Shown here: piece after piece, positions 1-7,948 of the stretch
How positions within the stretch are numbered: position 1 is the stretch's first letter
Layout: the number at the start of each line of letters is the position of its first letter
Assembly (NCBI RefSeq): GCF_000403455.2
Contig: NZ_KE159737.1
Location: 280,472 to 344,471, forward strand
Length of the DNA stretch: 64,000 bases
Direction: 5' to 3'
Source: Dorea sp. 5-2
Lineage (GTDB): Bacteria > Bacillota > Clostridia > Lachnospirales > Lachnospiraceae
Translations under genes and position numbers: made by a program
The notes under the pieces: model-generated
The model's database searches: none
Seen by the model: the letters and a program-made list of their open reading frames with translations, nothing else
What the model was told of the DNA's origin: nothing

Positions 1-57
1 CTCCTGCATCCGGCTCTCCTTCTCCTGCATCCGGCTCTCCTTCTCCTGCATCTGAAG
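1..57 (-). repeat. 21-bp tandem repeat encoding KESRMQE heptads
   Basis: CTCCTGCATCCGGCTCTCCTT occurs twice in tandem (1-21, 22-42), followed by a third degenerate copy. The unit is exactly seven codons, so copy-number change would lengthen or shorten the coiled-coil tail of the nuclease-like protein without a frameshift. The array continues off the window edge, so the true copy number is unknown. Confidence 0.9.
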
Positions 58-756
58 TTCTTTCTCTTTCCATTCATCAGCGAAGATCTCTTTTAATACA
101 TCACATACCATACTTCCGTCCTCCTCCATAATTCCTTTATTCGCCTGCATGATCAGATCCATCGCCGACTGATACAATATAGATCCCTTATTCCGCTGAT
201 ATTCTCTTAACAGCATCTTGGTATTCTCATTCATTGGCAGATTCCGTGTCAGGCTGGTAAGCCACCGGTTCTCTTCCGCCGAAAGCTGCCAGATCACCAG
301 TATCTGCATCGCGATCGAGTCATTTTTCAGCCTATAGATCCCATTCTCTATCCGTTCTGCTTCGATCTTTCTCTCTTCCTTCAAGATCTTCAGCATTTTT
401 CTTGGATAATGGCTGCACACGAAAGTTATGGTCACATCCTTCATGGCAATCTCATGGGTCTTCTCCGTATTCGATTGATAGAGACAGGCATATCCATATA
501 CTTTGTAAAAATCATTGATGCTCAGATAATCACCAGGACTTTTATACTCTATTAAGTTGTATTTCCGGAAAATTTTCCCAATCTTCTTTTGTACAGGCGT
601 ATCATCAGAATTCTTTATGACCAGAGTATCGACACGCAGAGCCTTCTTATATAATTCATGCTCTGAATAGAATTCCAGCTGCGCAGCTTCTCCCCGAAGT
701 TCGATCTGAAGTGAAGCATGAAACCCGTCATGCCACTGCAAGAGATTGTCTGCCAT
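1..756 (-). CDS. Rpn/PD-(D/E)XK-type nuclease family protein, 3' end beyond window
   Basis: Reads leftwards from ATG 756, preceded by GGAGG five bases away, and stays open to base 1, so the C terminus is missing. The translation begins MADNLLQWHDGFHASLQIEL. An E-x-K signature typical of PD-(D/E)XK nucleases lies in IEYKSPGDYLSINDFYKVY (about residues 70-90). The family is recombination-promoting nuclease/putative transposase-like and common in Clostridia; its cellular role is usually unknown. The visible C-terminal tail is a glutamate/glutamine-rich predicted coiled coil built from tandem heptads (KESRMQE). It stands alone with no operon partner. The family call is fairly firm; activity is inference. 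Confidence 0.75.
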   Translation of the reverse strand, partial: MADNLLQWHDGFHASLQIELRGEAAQLEFYSEHELYKKALRVDTLVIKNSDDTPVQKKIGKIFRKYNLIEYKSPGDYLSINDFYKVYGYACLYQSNTEKTHEIAMKDVTITFVCSHYPRKMLKILKEERKIEAERIENGIYRLKNDSIAMQILVIWQLSAEENRWLTSLTRNLPMNENTKMLLREYQRNKGSILYQSAMDLIMQANKGIMEEDGSMVCDVLKEIFADEWKEKELQMQEKESRMQEKESRMQE

Positions 757-1219
757 CCACTACCTCCATTATATTCAATTATCTGCCTGTATGCAAGGGT
801 TCGGAGCCGTTAAACTCAGGTAAAATAAAACAAAAATAAGATTAAATACATTTCATGGCAAACACCACCTGTCCTTTGGGATTACATAATTTCAAATCAT
901 ATAACGGGTAAATCCTGACGAGCGTCAGATTAAGAAAATAAGATTACCTGGATTATTGATCATCTTTGATGTGAAAATACTATAACACATTTTTTACTGG
1001 TATACAACATGTTTCCTGATGTTCCGGCTTTGAAGAATGAATTATTAAAATTGAATCCGCATGAAAGATTTTCCATTGCTGTGGTATGTGATGGCAGCTT
1101 GCATTTGAGACGTGCTGCATCGCGGGAGGATTGGGGTGAATGCGGACGTGCCTCGAAAGGTCAGACATACACACAAATGCCGGAAAATAAGGGGTTGAAT
1201 TAAAGAAACAAAAGAAGGA

Positions 1220-1254
1220 GTGAGGTTGCTGCGTTTGCTGTGCAGCAGCCTCAC
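1220..1254 (-). terminator. Terminator of the marR-adh-aldh operon
   Basis: A 13-bp stem (1220-1232 with 1242-1254, one G-T wobble) closes a 9-base loop. On the minus strand it is followed by a T-rich tract, and it sits 35 bases beyond the aldehyde dehydrogenase stop codon. The remaining sequence between 757 and 1289 shows no convincing gene. Confidence 0.7.
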
Positions 1255-1289
1255 CGTGTTGGTTGATAATATATGCCAAAGAATGCGGA

Positions 1290-2669
1290 TTATTTCAGGA
1301 ACATCCGGATAAGCTTTTCATTCAGTTTCTTATATGGCTGATACCGCATAGGAAGGTCGAGCCATGTCTTTTTATCAACGATGCTCTTGTGGTGTGTAAA
1401 GGTATCGAAGCCGTCTTTTCCGTGATAAGATCCCATGCCGCTTTGTCCGAAGCCGCCGAATCCCATTTCGCTGGTGGCAAGATGGATGATCGTATCGTTG
1501 ATACATCCGCCGCCGAAACCGCATCGCGACATCACTTTCCCGGCAGCAGGACGGTCGCCTGTAAAGATATAGAGAGCAAGGGGATGCGGCATGGAATTGA
1601 TATTCCGTATCGCCTCGTCCAGAGAATCAAAGGTAAGGATCGGCATAACAGGCCCGAAGATCTCTTCCTGCATCACGGCGTCTCCAAAGGTCACGTTATC
1701 AAGGACAGTCGGTTCGATCCTTAAAGTACTTGGATCTGCCTTGCCGCCCAAGATTACTTTATTCTTATCTATTAGATTCCGGACTCTGTTAAAATGTTTC
1801 TTATTGATGATCTTTCCATAATCATCACGTTCCAGAGGCTGTTTGCCGTATTGCTTTTGAATCTGCTTTTTTATCTCTTTGATCAGCCTGTCTTTGACGG
1901 AACGGTCGCAGTAGATGTAATCGGGAGCGACACAAGTCTGTCCGCAGTTCAGGTATTTTCCAAAGACAATTCTTCTGGCAGCAAGTTTTAAATTGGCGGT
2001 CTTCTCTACAATACAAGGGCTCTTTCCGCCCAGTTCCAGAGTAACCGGCGTCAGGTATTCGGCGGCATGTTTCATGACTTCCCTACCCACAGACTGGCTT
2101 CCGGTGAAAAAGATGTAGTCAAAATGTTCTTTCAGCAGGCAGGTATTCTCGGAACGCCCGCCGGTAACGACGGCAACGTACTGCTTGTCGAAGCAGTCGC
2201 TTATGATCCTTCTGATGATCTCGCTTGTATAAGGCGAGTAAGCGCTGGGTTTCAGGACTATGGTATTCCCGGCGGCGATGGCGTCGACAAGAGGATCAAG
2301 TGTCAGTAAGAATGGATAGTTCCAAGGACTCATGATCAGCACAACGCCGTAAGGAGAAGGTTTCTTATAGCTCCGGGAATGGAACTGGGCAAGAGGGGTC
2401 AGGACAGTCTTCTCCCTGGCAAACGAGCGGATGTGTCTCAACATATAGCTGATCTCGCTCAGAACGAGGCCGGTCTCGCACATATAACTTTCAAAGTTGC
2501 TTTTGCCGAGATCGCGTCTTAAAGCTTCCTGAATCTCGGTTTCATGCTTGATAATGCTGTCTTTAAGTTTGGTCAATGCCGCGATCCGCGTATTGACGTT
2601 CAGGGTAGAACCAGTGGAAAAATATTTCCGCTGGATGGATAGGATGTTTTTGATCTCTTGTTCGTTCAT
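1290..2669 (-). CDS. Aldehyde dehydrogenase (ALDH3-like, NAD(P)-dependent)
   Basis: 459 residues, the length of class 3 aldehyde dehydrogenases, which oxidise medium-chain or aromatic aldehydes to acids. The catalytic Cys is in NCGQTC (Cys246), the general-base Glu in LELGGKSP (Glu212), and the SPWNYPF motif near residue 114 matches the family. It is the last gene of a three-gene minus-strand operon with a MarR regulator and an iron-type alcohol dehydrogenase, which together could interconvert alcohol, aldehyde and acid. Start chosen at ATG 2669 with upstream GGAGGACAT. The terminator at 1220-1254 closes the unit. Substrate not deducible. Confidence 0.93.
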   Translation of the reverse strand: MNEQEIKNILSIQRKYFSTGSTLNVNTRIAALTKLKDSIIKHETEIQEALRRDLGKSNFESYMCETGLVLSEISYMLRHIRSFAREKTVLTPLAQFHSRSYKKPSPYGVVLIMSPWNYPFLLTLDPLVDAIAAGNTIVLKPSAYSPYTSEIIRRIISDCFDKQYVAVVTGGRSENTCLLKEHFDYIFFTGSQSVGREVMKHAAEYLTPVTLELGGKSPCIVEKTANLKLAARRIVFGKYLNCGQTCVAPDYIYCDRSVKDRLIKEIKKQIQKQYGKQPLERDDYGKIINKKHFNRVRNLIDKNKVILGGKADPSTLRIEPTVLDNVTFGDAVMQEEIFGPVMPILTFDSLDEAIRNINSMPHPLALYIFTGDRPAAGKVMSRCGFGGGCINDTIIHLATSEMGFGGFGQSGMGSYHGKDGFDTFTHHKSIVDKKTWLDLPMRYQPYKKLNEKLIRMFLK

Positions 2670-2695
2670 TTCGCAATGTCCTCCATTTATCTCCT

Positions 2696-3910
2696 TTAAA
2701 TATCCGAAACAGGTTCCATAAGAGCGGTATAGAACTGCTCCAATTCTCCGGCATCCATAAGGAGCGGCACCGGATACAGCGGATTCGCCTCTTTGTCCGC
2801 ATAGTGGGAAAGCTTTGGGATATCTGTCTCCGTAATCTCCTTTATGGTATCGCCGATATCAAATCGCTTTTTCATAGCTTTGACGGCGTCTATGAATTCT
2901 CTGGCGGCTACGTCATGGGGCGTATCTTCGGCTGAGATGCCTGCGGCTATGGACAGGCGGTGCAGTTTCTTGTGTATACAGGCTCCGTATGCTTCCAATA
3001 CGAAAGGAAGCAGGATCGCGTTGGCAAGCCCATGGGGGATGTTGTATTCACCGCCCAGGGAGTGGGCGACAGCATGTACATAGCCCACATAGGATTTGGA
3101 AAATGCACATCCGGCATAGAAGGAAGCATGGAGCATATTGCGCCGGGCTTCTATATTGCTGCCGTCCGTATAAGCCTTGTCGATATTTTCAAAAATGAGC
3201 CTGACCGCAAGGAGCGCGTCCTTTCTTGTACCAAAGGTGGTAGATCTTCCGATATATGCTTCGATGGCGTGAGTCAGGGCGTCCATACCGGTTGTCGCTG
3301 TGACAGACGGCGGAAGGCTTAGAGTGACTTTGGGATCCAACACCGCATATCTGGGAATCAGGGGGAAATCATTGATCGCATATTTGTGTCTTGTCTCGGC
3401 ATCTGTGATCACTGCCGCAAGGGTAGTCTCGCTTCCGGTTCCCGCCGTGGTGGGGATGGCGATCAGAAGGGGCAGTCTCTTGCGGACTTTTAAGATACCT
3501 TTCATCTTTGCCAGGGACTGTTTCGGTTTTGCGGCGCGTGCGCCGACAGCCTTGGCACAGTCCATGCTGGAGCCTCCGCCGAAACCGATGATAACGTCGC
3601 AGTGATTGGAAAGGTACAGTTCCAACGCTTCCGCGACATTGGCGGTGGTAGGATTGGCGACAGTCTTATCATAGATACAATAGGTAATGCCGTTCTGCGA
3701 GAGGACATTTTCCAGACGTCTGGTCAGTCCGAGCCTGCGGATCCCTTCATCCGTGATGATAAGCGCATGGCCGCATTTGCGTTTTCGGATGATGTCCGGG
3801 ATTGATCTGACGCTGCCGGCAATGTTCGGTTTGCGGTATGGCAGAAACGGAAGTGCGATCTTCAATCCTGTCTGAAAGGTACGACAGTAGATTTTTTTAA
3901 TTTTGTTCAT
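2696..3910 (-). CDS. Iron-containing alcohol dehydrogenase
   Basis: 404 residues of the group III metal-dependent alcohol dehydrogenase family. The NAD-binding GGGSSMDCAK (about residue 105) and TTAGTGSE (about 155) motifs are intact, as are the metal-ligand regions DALTHAIEAY, HAVAHSLGG and IPHGLANA. It catalyses NAD(P)-linked alcohol/aldehyde interconversion in the cytoplasm. Its start overlaps the end of the marR gene by 14 bases, showing translational coupling, and 26 bases separate it from the aldehyde dehydrogenase. Expression should follow the MarR operators upstream of marR. Substrate unknown. Confidence 0.93.
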   Translation of the reverse strand: MNKIKKIYCRTFQTGLKIALPFLPYRKPNIAGSVRSIPDIIRKRKCGHALIITDEGIRRLGLTRRLENVLSQNGITYCIYDKTVANPTTANVAEALELYLSNHCDVIIGFGGGSSMDCAKAVGARAAKPKQSLAKMKGILKVRKRLPLLIAIPTTAGTGSETTLAAVITDAETRHKYAINDFPLIPRYAVLDPKVTLSLPPSVTATTGMDALTHAIEAYIGRSTTFGTRKDALLAVRLIFENIDKAYTDGSNIEARRNMLHASFYAGCAFSKSYVGYVHAVAHSLGGEYNIPHGLANAILLPFVLEAYGACIHKKLHRLSIAAGISAEDTPHDVAAREFIDAVKAMKKRFDIGDTIKEITETDIPKLSHYADKEANPLYPVPLLMDAGELEQFYTALMEPVSDI

Positions 3911-4457
3911 GGTTGATCATATCCTTTCCGGTTATTTTTCCCTGTGACTTTTCCAGTTCTTCACAGAATTTCTCCAGATTGTCGGAGATCAGGTACAGTA
4001 CGCGGTAGAAGGTATCCCGCTCTTTCGCCGTGATATCCCGCCCGCCTTCTAAGACCGCGCGCAAGATCAGCCGATTGACCTTCTTCGCTTGTTTTTTCCC
4101 GGTTTCGGTGAGGACTGCTTTCGAGCGGTATCTTTTCTTTGACGCGTCGGGAGAAGCCTGCCGTCGGCGGGCGTTATGCCGCCGGTAGGTTTCACCGCCT
4201 GCCTGGGCGTGTACATATTGGATAAATCCATGTTCTAAGAGTTCCGACAGGATCCGTGAGATCCCGGCTTTGTCTTCCTTGCACAGAGTACAGAGATCGG
4301 CGGCGGTGAGCCCCTCCGGGTGTGAATATAAGAAATAGAGGCACATGACGTGGGTACCCTTTAAACCAAAGGATCGCATCTCTAGCTTTTTGATACGCTG
4401 GATATTCTTATAGATCTGTGATACGCCGGTCGTGAGCTGTTCGAATCTGTGGATCAT
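3897..4457 (-). CDS. MarR-family transcriptional regulator
   Basis: 186 residues with a winged-helix core: MRSFGLKGTHVMCLYFL, then SHPEGLTAADLCTLCKEDKAGISRILSEL as helix-turn-helix, and an Arg-rich wing. MarR proteins are dimeric repressors released by small ligands or oxidants. It is first in the operon and overlaps the dehydrogenase gene. Two dyads lie in its own promoter (4483-4504 and 4529-4545), the standard autoregulatory layout. AAGGAG is correctly placed before ATG 4457. The wing contains an extra basic stretch (RRHNARRRQASPDASKKR), longer than usual for the family. Ligand unknown; an aldehyde is plausible from context. Confidence 0.88.
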   Translation of the reverse strand: MIHRFEQLTTGVSQIYKNIQRIKKLEMRSFGLKGTHVMCLYFLYSHPEGLTAADLCTLCKEDKAGISRILSELLEHGFIQYVHAQAGGETYRRHNARRRQASPDASKKRYRSKAVLTETGKKQAKKVNRLILRAVLEGGRDITAKERDTFYRVLYLISDNLEKFCEELEKSQGKITGKDMINHEQN

Positions 4458-4482
4458 AGAAATCTCTCCTTATTAAAATACA

Positions 4483-4545
4483 GGAAGTTGATTTGTCAAC
4501 TTCCATGCATTTCAAATATAGCAGAATAGAAGTTGATCTGTCAAC
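4483..4545 (-). promoter_or_regulatory. marR operon promoter with two dyad operators
   Basis: The minus-strand -35 TTGACA (4539-4544) and -10 TATATT (4515-4520) are 18 bp apart. A perfect 9-bp inverted repeat with a 4-base centre (GGAAGTTGA TTTG TCAACTTCC, 4483-4504) lies downstream of the expected transcription start. A second near-identical dyad (4529-4545) overlaps the -35. Their centres are 45 bp apart. This is what a MarR dimer would need to block and sense its own operon. Confidence 0.8.
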
Positions 4546-4762
4546 AAATATTTATGCACATGAGGCAGAAATGCATGGGGGAGAAGTGTTTGCCGGTATG
4601 CTGGTGAAAAATGCTGCAGAGCCGTAGAAAGAGTGTAACAGTTCAGCACATTTTAAAGTTTGCTTGCGGCAAAGAGGCAGGAGCCTGATCGATAACCGTG
4701 CAGCAAGTGTGTAGTTGCGGGCTTCACTGTTGTGAAAGTGTAAACTATAATAATGGAATTGG

Positions 4763-4790
4763 TTGACAATTTGGATGAATATATTATATA
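4763..4790 (+). promoter_or_regulatory. Candidate promoter upstream of bioB
   Basis: TTGACA (4763-4768) is followed 16 bp later by TATATA (4785-4790). It is the best sigma-A-like match before the biotin synthase gene but lies about 200 bases upstream, at the edge of an IS3 remnant, so it may be an old transposase-region promoter. Confidence 0.35.
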
Positions 4791-4794
4791 GTAG

Positions 4795-4983
4795 GGTCAT
4801 AAAGGCAATTGTTGGGATAATGTACCACAAGAAAGCTTTTTTGGTGATATGAAGGATGAAATCGATATTAGTGAATGTAGAAAATAGAGAGAGGTAAAAG
4901 CAGTAATTGATGATCGGATGGATTATTATAATAGCGAGCGCTATAAAAAAATGTCCTTGACAAGGGGTACAGTTTATAGAGAG
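4795..4983 (+). pseudogene. IS3-family transposase C-terminal remnant
   Basis: In one frame the sequence reads GNCWDNVPQESFFGDMKDEI..., then a TAG at 4885, then IDDRMDYYNSERYKK. This matches the end of IS3/IS150-type transposases, where the consensus reads GNCWDNAPQESFFGHMKDE and later DDYMDYYNNERYQW. The catalytic-core Glu lies in the QESFF segment. Only this tail survives, with one nonsense codon and a degraded extreme C terminus that runs straight into the repeats at the 5' end of bioB. No IS ends were identified. It is not functional. Confidence 0.8.
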
Positions 4984-4985
4984 GG

Positions 4986-5138
4986 GATATGGATATGAAC
5001 CAGGAGAAGGGACGGAATATGAAGAAGGATATGAACCAGGAGAAGGAGCAGAGAGGGGATATGAACCAGGAGAAGAGACGGAATATGAAGAAGGATATGA
5101 ATCAGGAGAAGGGACAGAGAGAAGATATGGATCAGGAA
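4986..5138 (+). repeat. Imperfect 66-bp tandem repeat at the 5' end of bioB
   Basis: Alternating 36- and 30-base units beginning GGATATGAACCAGGAGAAG are repeated, giving a 66-bp period (22 codons), twice plus a partial unit. Each unit supplies an ATG and an AGGAGA-like sequence, so several overlapping translation starts are possible. In protein they read DMNQEK.RNMKK and DMNQEK.QR. Confidence 0.9.
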
Positions 5139-6113
5139 CAGGATAGAGGGTTGATAGAGCAGCTGAAGGAGAAGGTGCTTGGAGGAGATCAGATTACAAA
5201 AGAAGAGGCGCTGAAATTATATGAAGAGCCATTGGAAAAGGTTTGCCATGCGGCGGATGAGATACGAAGGTTTTTCTGCAAAGACAGATGCGATCTCTGT
5301 ACGATCGTAAACGGCAAGAGCGGAAAGTGCTCGGAGGACTGTAAGTTCTGTGCGCAGTCAGCATATTACCACACTTCTGCAACGAAATATCCGCTGCTTG
5401 ATACAGATGAGATCGTACGGCAGGCGGCATATAACGCAGAGCGCGGGATTGGGCGTTATTCTATAGTGACCTCCGGAAGAAGCCTGAATGATACGGAGAT
5501 AGAGCAGATGTGTGAAGCGATACGCGCAGTGAAGGCGAAGGTAGGGATAGAAGTATGTGTTTCTTTTGGGCTTCTGACAGAAGAGCAGTATTGCAGAGTC
5601 CGGGAAGCAGGGGCGTCCCGGGTACATAATAATCTGGAGACATCCAAGCGGAATTTCCCGAATGTCTGCACTACCCATACATTTGAGGACAAGATCCAGG
5701 CGATCCAAGCGGCGAGAGCGGCAGGGCTTGAAGTATGCAGCGGAGGGATCATGGGGCTTGGGGAGACGATAGAAGACCGGATAGATATGGCTCTTGTGCT
5801 GAGAGAGTTGGGGGTAAAGAGTATACCGGTGAATATGCTGAATCCGATCCCCGGTACGCCGTATGCGGAAAATGCGCGGCTGACTGTGGATGATATGAAA
5901 CGGATCGTGGCAGTGTACCGCTTTATCCTTCCGGATGCGGCGATCCGGCTTGCAGGCGGCAGGGGATTAATGGAGGATAAAGGGGAAGGGTGCTTTCGTT
6001 CCGGCGCTAATGCCGCTATATCCGGGGATATGCTGACGACAGCGGGATATTCGATTGAAACGGATATGGAGATGTTAGAAAAACTGGGATATAGAGTACA
6101 TCTTACATTATGA
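4989..6113 (+). CDS. bioB: Biotin synthase, radical SAM
   Basis: 374 residues as read from ATG 4989. BioB inserts sulfur into dethiobiotin to make biotin, using a radical-SAM [4Fe-4S] and an auxiliary [2Fe-2S] cluster. The CxxxCxxC motif is CSEDCKFC (Cys114, 118, 121), followed by GGIMGLGETIEDR and VNMLNPIPGTP, all typical. The family is usually about 320 residues; the extra N-terminal 50 are a charged repeat (DMNQEK) absent from known BioB. The functional start may be a later in-frame ATG such as the one opening MDQEQDRGLIEQL near 5127. No other biotin gene is nearby. The core call is firm; the start is uncertain. Confidence 0.93.
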   Translation: MDMNQEKGRNMKKDMNQEKEQRGDMNQEKRRNMKKDMNQEKGQREDMDQEQDRGLIEQLKEKVLGGDQITKEEALKLYEEPLEKVCHAADEIRRFFCKDRCDLCTIVNGKSGKCSEDCKFCAQSAYYHTSATKYPLLDTDEIVRQAAYNAERGIGRYSIVTSGRSLNDTEIEQMCEAIRAVKAKVGIEVCVSFGLLTEEQYCRVREAGASRVHNNLETSKRNFPNVCTTHTFEDKIQAIQAARAAGLEVCSGGIMGLGETIEDRIDMALVLRELGVKSIPVNMLNPIPGTPYAENARLTVDDMKRIVAVYRFILPDAAIRLAGGRGLMEDKGEGCFRSGANAAISGDMLTTAGYSIETDMEMLEKLGYRVHLTL

Positions 6114-6306
6114 GCCGGTATATAAGGCTTGCGATAGGTCTGCCGTAGTTTGTCCGGAAAGTATTTTCTTCTTTTTCGAGATATCATTTTGTGTTATGAT
6201 AATAGCGCGGCGGCAGGAAGTGAAGATCCTGCGGATCGCGGTGTTAATGTGTAATATATTAGTTAGAAGTATAATGCAGAACGAAGAAAGAAGAGGGCAT
6301 GGTATT

Positions 6307-6810
6307 ATGGGAGAGCAGTTAACGCGAAGTGATGTGCAGAAGATAAAGGAAGAGATTGAATACAGGAAGCTCGTGGTACGGAAAAAGGAACTTGAGGCAG
6401 TGAAAGAGGCACGCGCGCAGGGCGATCTGAGTGAGAATTTCGAATATAAAGCGGCGAAGCAGGACAAGAATCGCAATGAAAGCCGGATCCGTTATCTGGA
6501 GAAAATGCTTAAGAATGCAAGAATCGTATCGGATGTATCGGAGGACGACGAAGTAGGGATCAATAATACGGTAGATATTTATTTTGAAGAAGACGATGAG
6601 ACAGAGACGTATCGCCTGGTTACAAGCGTCCGGGGAAATTCACTGCAGGGGCTGATCAGTATTGAGTCTCCGCTGGGGAAGGCGATCCGCGGGCATAAAG
6701 CAGGAGACCGTGTAAAAGTGAAAACGAACGGAGAAAACGGTTATTATGTGGTGATCAAAAAGATAGATAAGACAACCGACGATTCCCAGGATACACTTCG
6801 GAAGTATTAA
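6307..6810 (+). CDS. greA: GreA/GreB-family transcription elongation factor
   Basis: 167 residues from ATG 6307, close to the 158-160 of GreA. The N-terminal coiled coil carries the acidic-tip motif QGDLSENFEYKAAK, whose Asp and Glu reach into the RNA polymerase secondary channel to stimulate transcript cleavage. The C-terminal FKBP-like globular domain contains SPLGKAIRGHKAGDRV. In-frame starts exist further upstream (6196, 6274), but homology begins at MGEQLTRSDVQKIKEEI. It stands alone between bioB and the recombinase. It may be a second GreA paralogue rather than the housekeeping copy. Confidence 0.88.
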   Translation: MGEQLTRSDVQKIKEEIEYRKLVVRKKELEAVKEARAQGDLSENFEYKAAKQDKNRNESRIRYLEKMLKNARIVSDVSEDDEVGINNTVDIYFEEDDETETYRLVTSVRGNSLQGLISIESPLGKAIRGHKAGDRVKVKTNGENGYYVVIKKIDKTTDDSQDTLRKY

Positions 6811-6943
6811 AATACAGAAAATGTTCAGACACGCTTTAGTTTCATTATATTTCGATCTATCCGAATCAGTTCATATTAAAATAGAGTGGCGGAACGAAAC
6901 AACCGCTATCAATGTACTGAAGAAAATGGAGGTCGGAACGAAA

Positions 6944-7576
6944 ATGATGTACGGATATGTGCGTGTAAGTACCAGAGAACAAAACGAAGACCGGCAGATG
7001 AGGGCGCTGTATAAGATCGAGGTGCCAAGAGAGAATATCTACATGGATAAGCAGTCTGGCAAAGATTTTGAACGTCCGATGTATAATCGGATGGTTAAGA
7101 GACTGCAGGCAGATGATGTGATCTTTGTCAAGAGCATCGACCGTCTGGGAAGAAACTATGAGGAGATACTGGAACAGTGGAGATTCCTGACGAAGGAGAA
7201 GAAAGTTGATATCGTGGTACTGGATATGGAACTGCTGGATACCAGACGGGGGAAGGATCTGATGGGAACATTTCTAAGTGATGTGGTCCTGCAGATTCTG
7301 TCATTTGTAGCGGAAAATGAACGGAAGAATATCAGGGAGCGACAGAAAGAAGGCATAGAGGCGGCAAAGATGCGAGGGGTACAATTCGGAAGGCCCAAGC
7401 GGGATCTGCCTGATAATTTTGAACAGATTTGTTATCAGTGGAGAAGCGGGGAGATCCTGGGGAAAGAGGCTGCGAGGCTTTTGAGCATCCCCTTGTCAAC
7501 CTTCTATGGAAGAGCGAAAGAGATTGAAACAGCGATGCCGATATCGGGTGATTGCGGTAATATGCTGTTGGAATAG
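6944..7576 (+). CDS. Small serine recombinase (resolvase/invertase family)
   Basis: 210 residues from ATG 6944, with GGAGG upstream. The catalytic domain begins YGYVRVSTREQNEDRQ, holding the nucleophilic Ser and its neighbouring Arg, continues with SIDRLGRNYEEI, and ends with the long E helix. The C-terminal helix-turn-helix is GKEAARLLSIPLSTFYGRAK. Size and layout match Hin/Gin-type invertases and Tn3 resolvases, not large serine integrases. It lies just upstream of the putative invertible promoter at 7707-7871 and is the only recombinase in the window, so it is the leading candidate for flipping that segment and the one at 25445. That link is inference from position. Confidence 0.9.
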   Translation: MMYGYVRVSTREQNEDRQMRALYKIEVPRENIYMDKQSGKDFERPMYNRMVKRLQADDVIFVKSIDRLGRNYEEILEQWRFLTKEKKVDIVVLDMELLDTRRGKDLMGTFLSDVVLQILSFVAENERKNIRERQKEGIEAAKMRGVQFGRPKRDLPDNFEQICYQWRSGEILGKEAARLLSIPLSTFYGRAKEIETAMPISGDCGNMLLE

Positions 7577-7600
7577 AATGGGATCTAAATGATATGCTCA

Positions 7601-7651
7601 ACTAAAAAGGTGCATGGAGGGTAGAAGCTACTGTCCATGCACCTTTTTAGT
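7601..7651. terminator. Bidirectional terminator after the recombinase gene
   Basis: A perfect 18-bp inverted repeat (7601-7618 with 7634-7651) separated by 15 bases, bounded by A- and T-runs on the two sides, so it can terminate from either direction. It isolates the recombinase gene from the invertible segment. Confidence 0.88.
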
Positions 7652-7706
7652 CTAACTTTATATTGTTCATTCAATCCTTATTTGTACTATTAAAATAAAA
7701 AAAATC

Positions 7707-7734
7707 ATTACGAAAAAGTGTAGTATTTCGTAAT
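7707..7734 (+). repeat. Putative crossover site 1L
   Basis: Ten-base inverted arms (ATTACGAAAA and ATTTCGTAAT) flank an asymmetric 8-base centre AGTGTAGT; the central dinucleotide is GT. The palindrome extends outward to 22-base arms (7694-7747) ending in A/T runs, so it could also act as a terminator on either strand. Same design as the sites at 7844, 25445 and 25582. Confidence 0.65.
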
Positions 7735-7759
7735 GATTTTTTTTATTGAAATCTTAATC

Positions 7760-7788
7760 ATTCTATAATACTATCGGCAAAAAGTCAA
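7760..7788 (-). promoter_or_regulatory. Sigma-A-type promoter inside invertible segment 1
   Basis: Minus-strand -35 TTGACT (7783-7788), 17-bp spacer, -10 TAGAAT (7760-7765). The same hexamers, spacing and most of the spacer recur at 25498-25526, evidence of selection. The spacer includes a TTTTTGCCGATA stretch that may be a protein-binding site. Confidence 0.65.
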
Positions 7789-7843
7789 TAAACTTAACCC
7801 CTATTTTTTGTTATATTTGCATAAAAATTTTCCCATGGAAAAT

Positions 7844-7871
7844 ATTACGAAAACCTACACTTTTTGGTAAT
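7844..7871 (-). repeat. Putative crossover site 1R
   Basis: Arms ATTACGAAAA and TTTTGGTAAT flank the centre CCTACACT, which is AGTGTAGG on the other strand. The site is therefore inverted relative to site 1L, as required for inversion rather than deletion. Confidence 0.65.
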
Positions 7872-7948
7872 GGCATGAAAAACGGCAGGAATGCGCCGTT
7901 TGCAGATATATCAAAACAAATGTGCCAGGAATACTTAGAAGGTGGGAT

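Larger units (their letters stand above)
7707..7871. promoter_or_regulatory. Putative invertible promoter segment 1
   Basis: Two related 28-bp sites (7707-7734 and 7844-7871) lie in opposite orientation: the second, read in reverse complement, matches the first at nearly all positions. Between them is a minus-strand sigma-A promoter, so the segment as read points away from the TnpB-like gene and glycan cassette (OFF). After inversion the promoter would face them. The centre is strongly conserved in the second locus at 25445-25609. Inversion itself is not observed here. Confidence 0.65.

Noticed and set aside
980..1279. Overlapping open frames on both strands in the gap after the aldehyde dehydrogenase gene
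   Set aside because: No family resemblance, no ribosome sites, and the operon terminator lies within the region.
5456..6187. A 243-codon open frame antisense to bioB
   Set aside because: Ser/Ile-rich shadow of the conserved radical SAM gene with no family resemblance.
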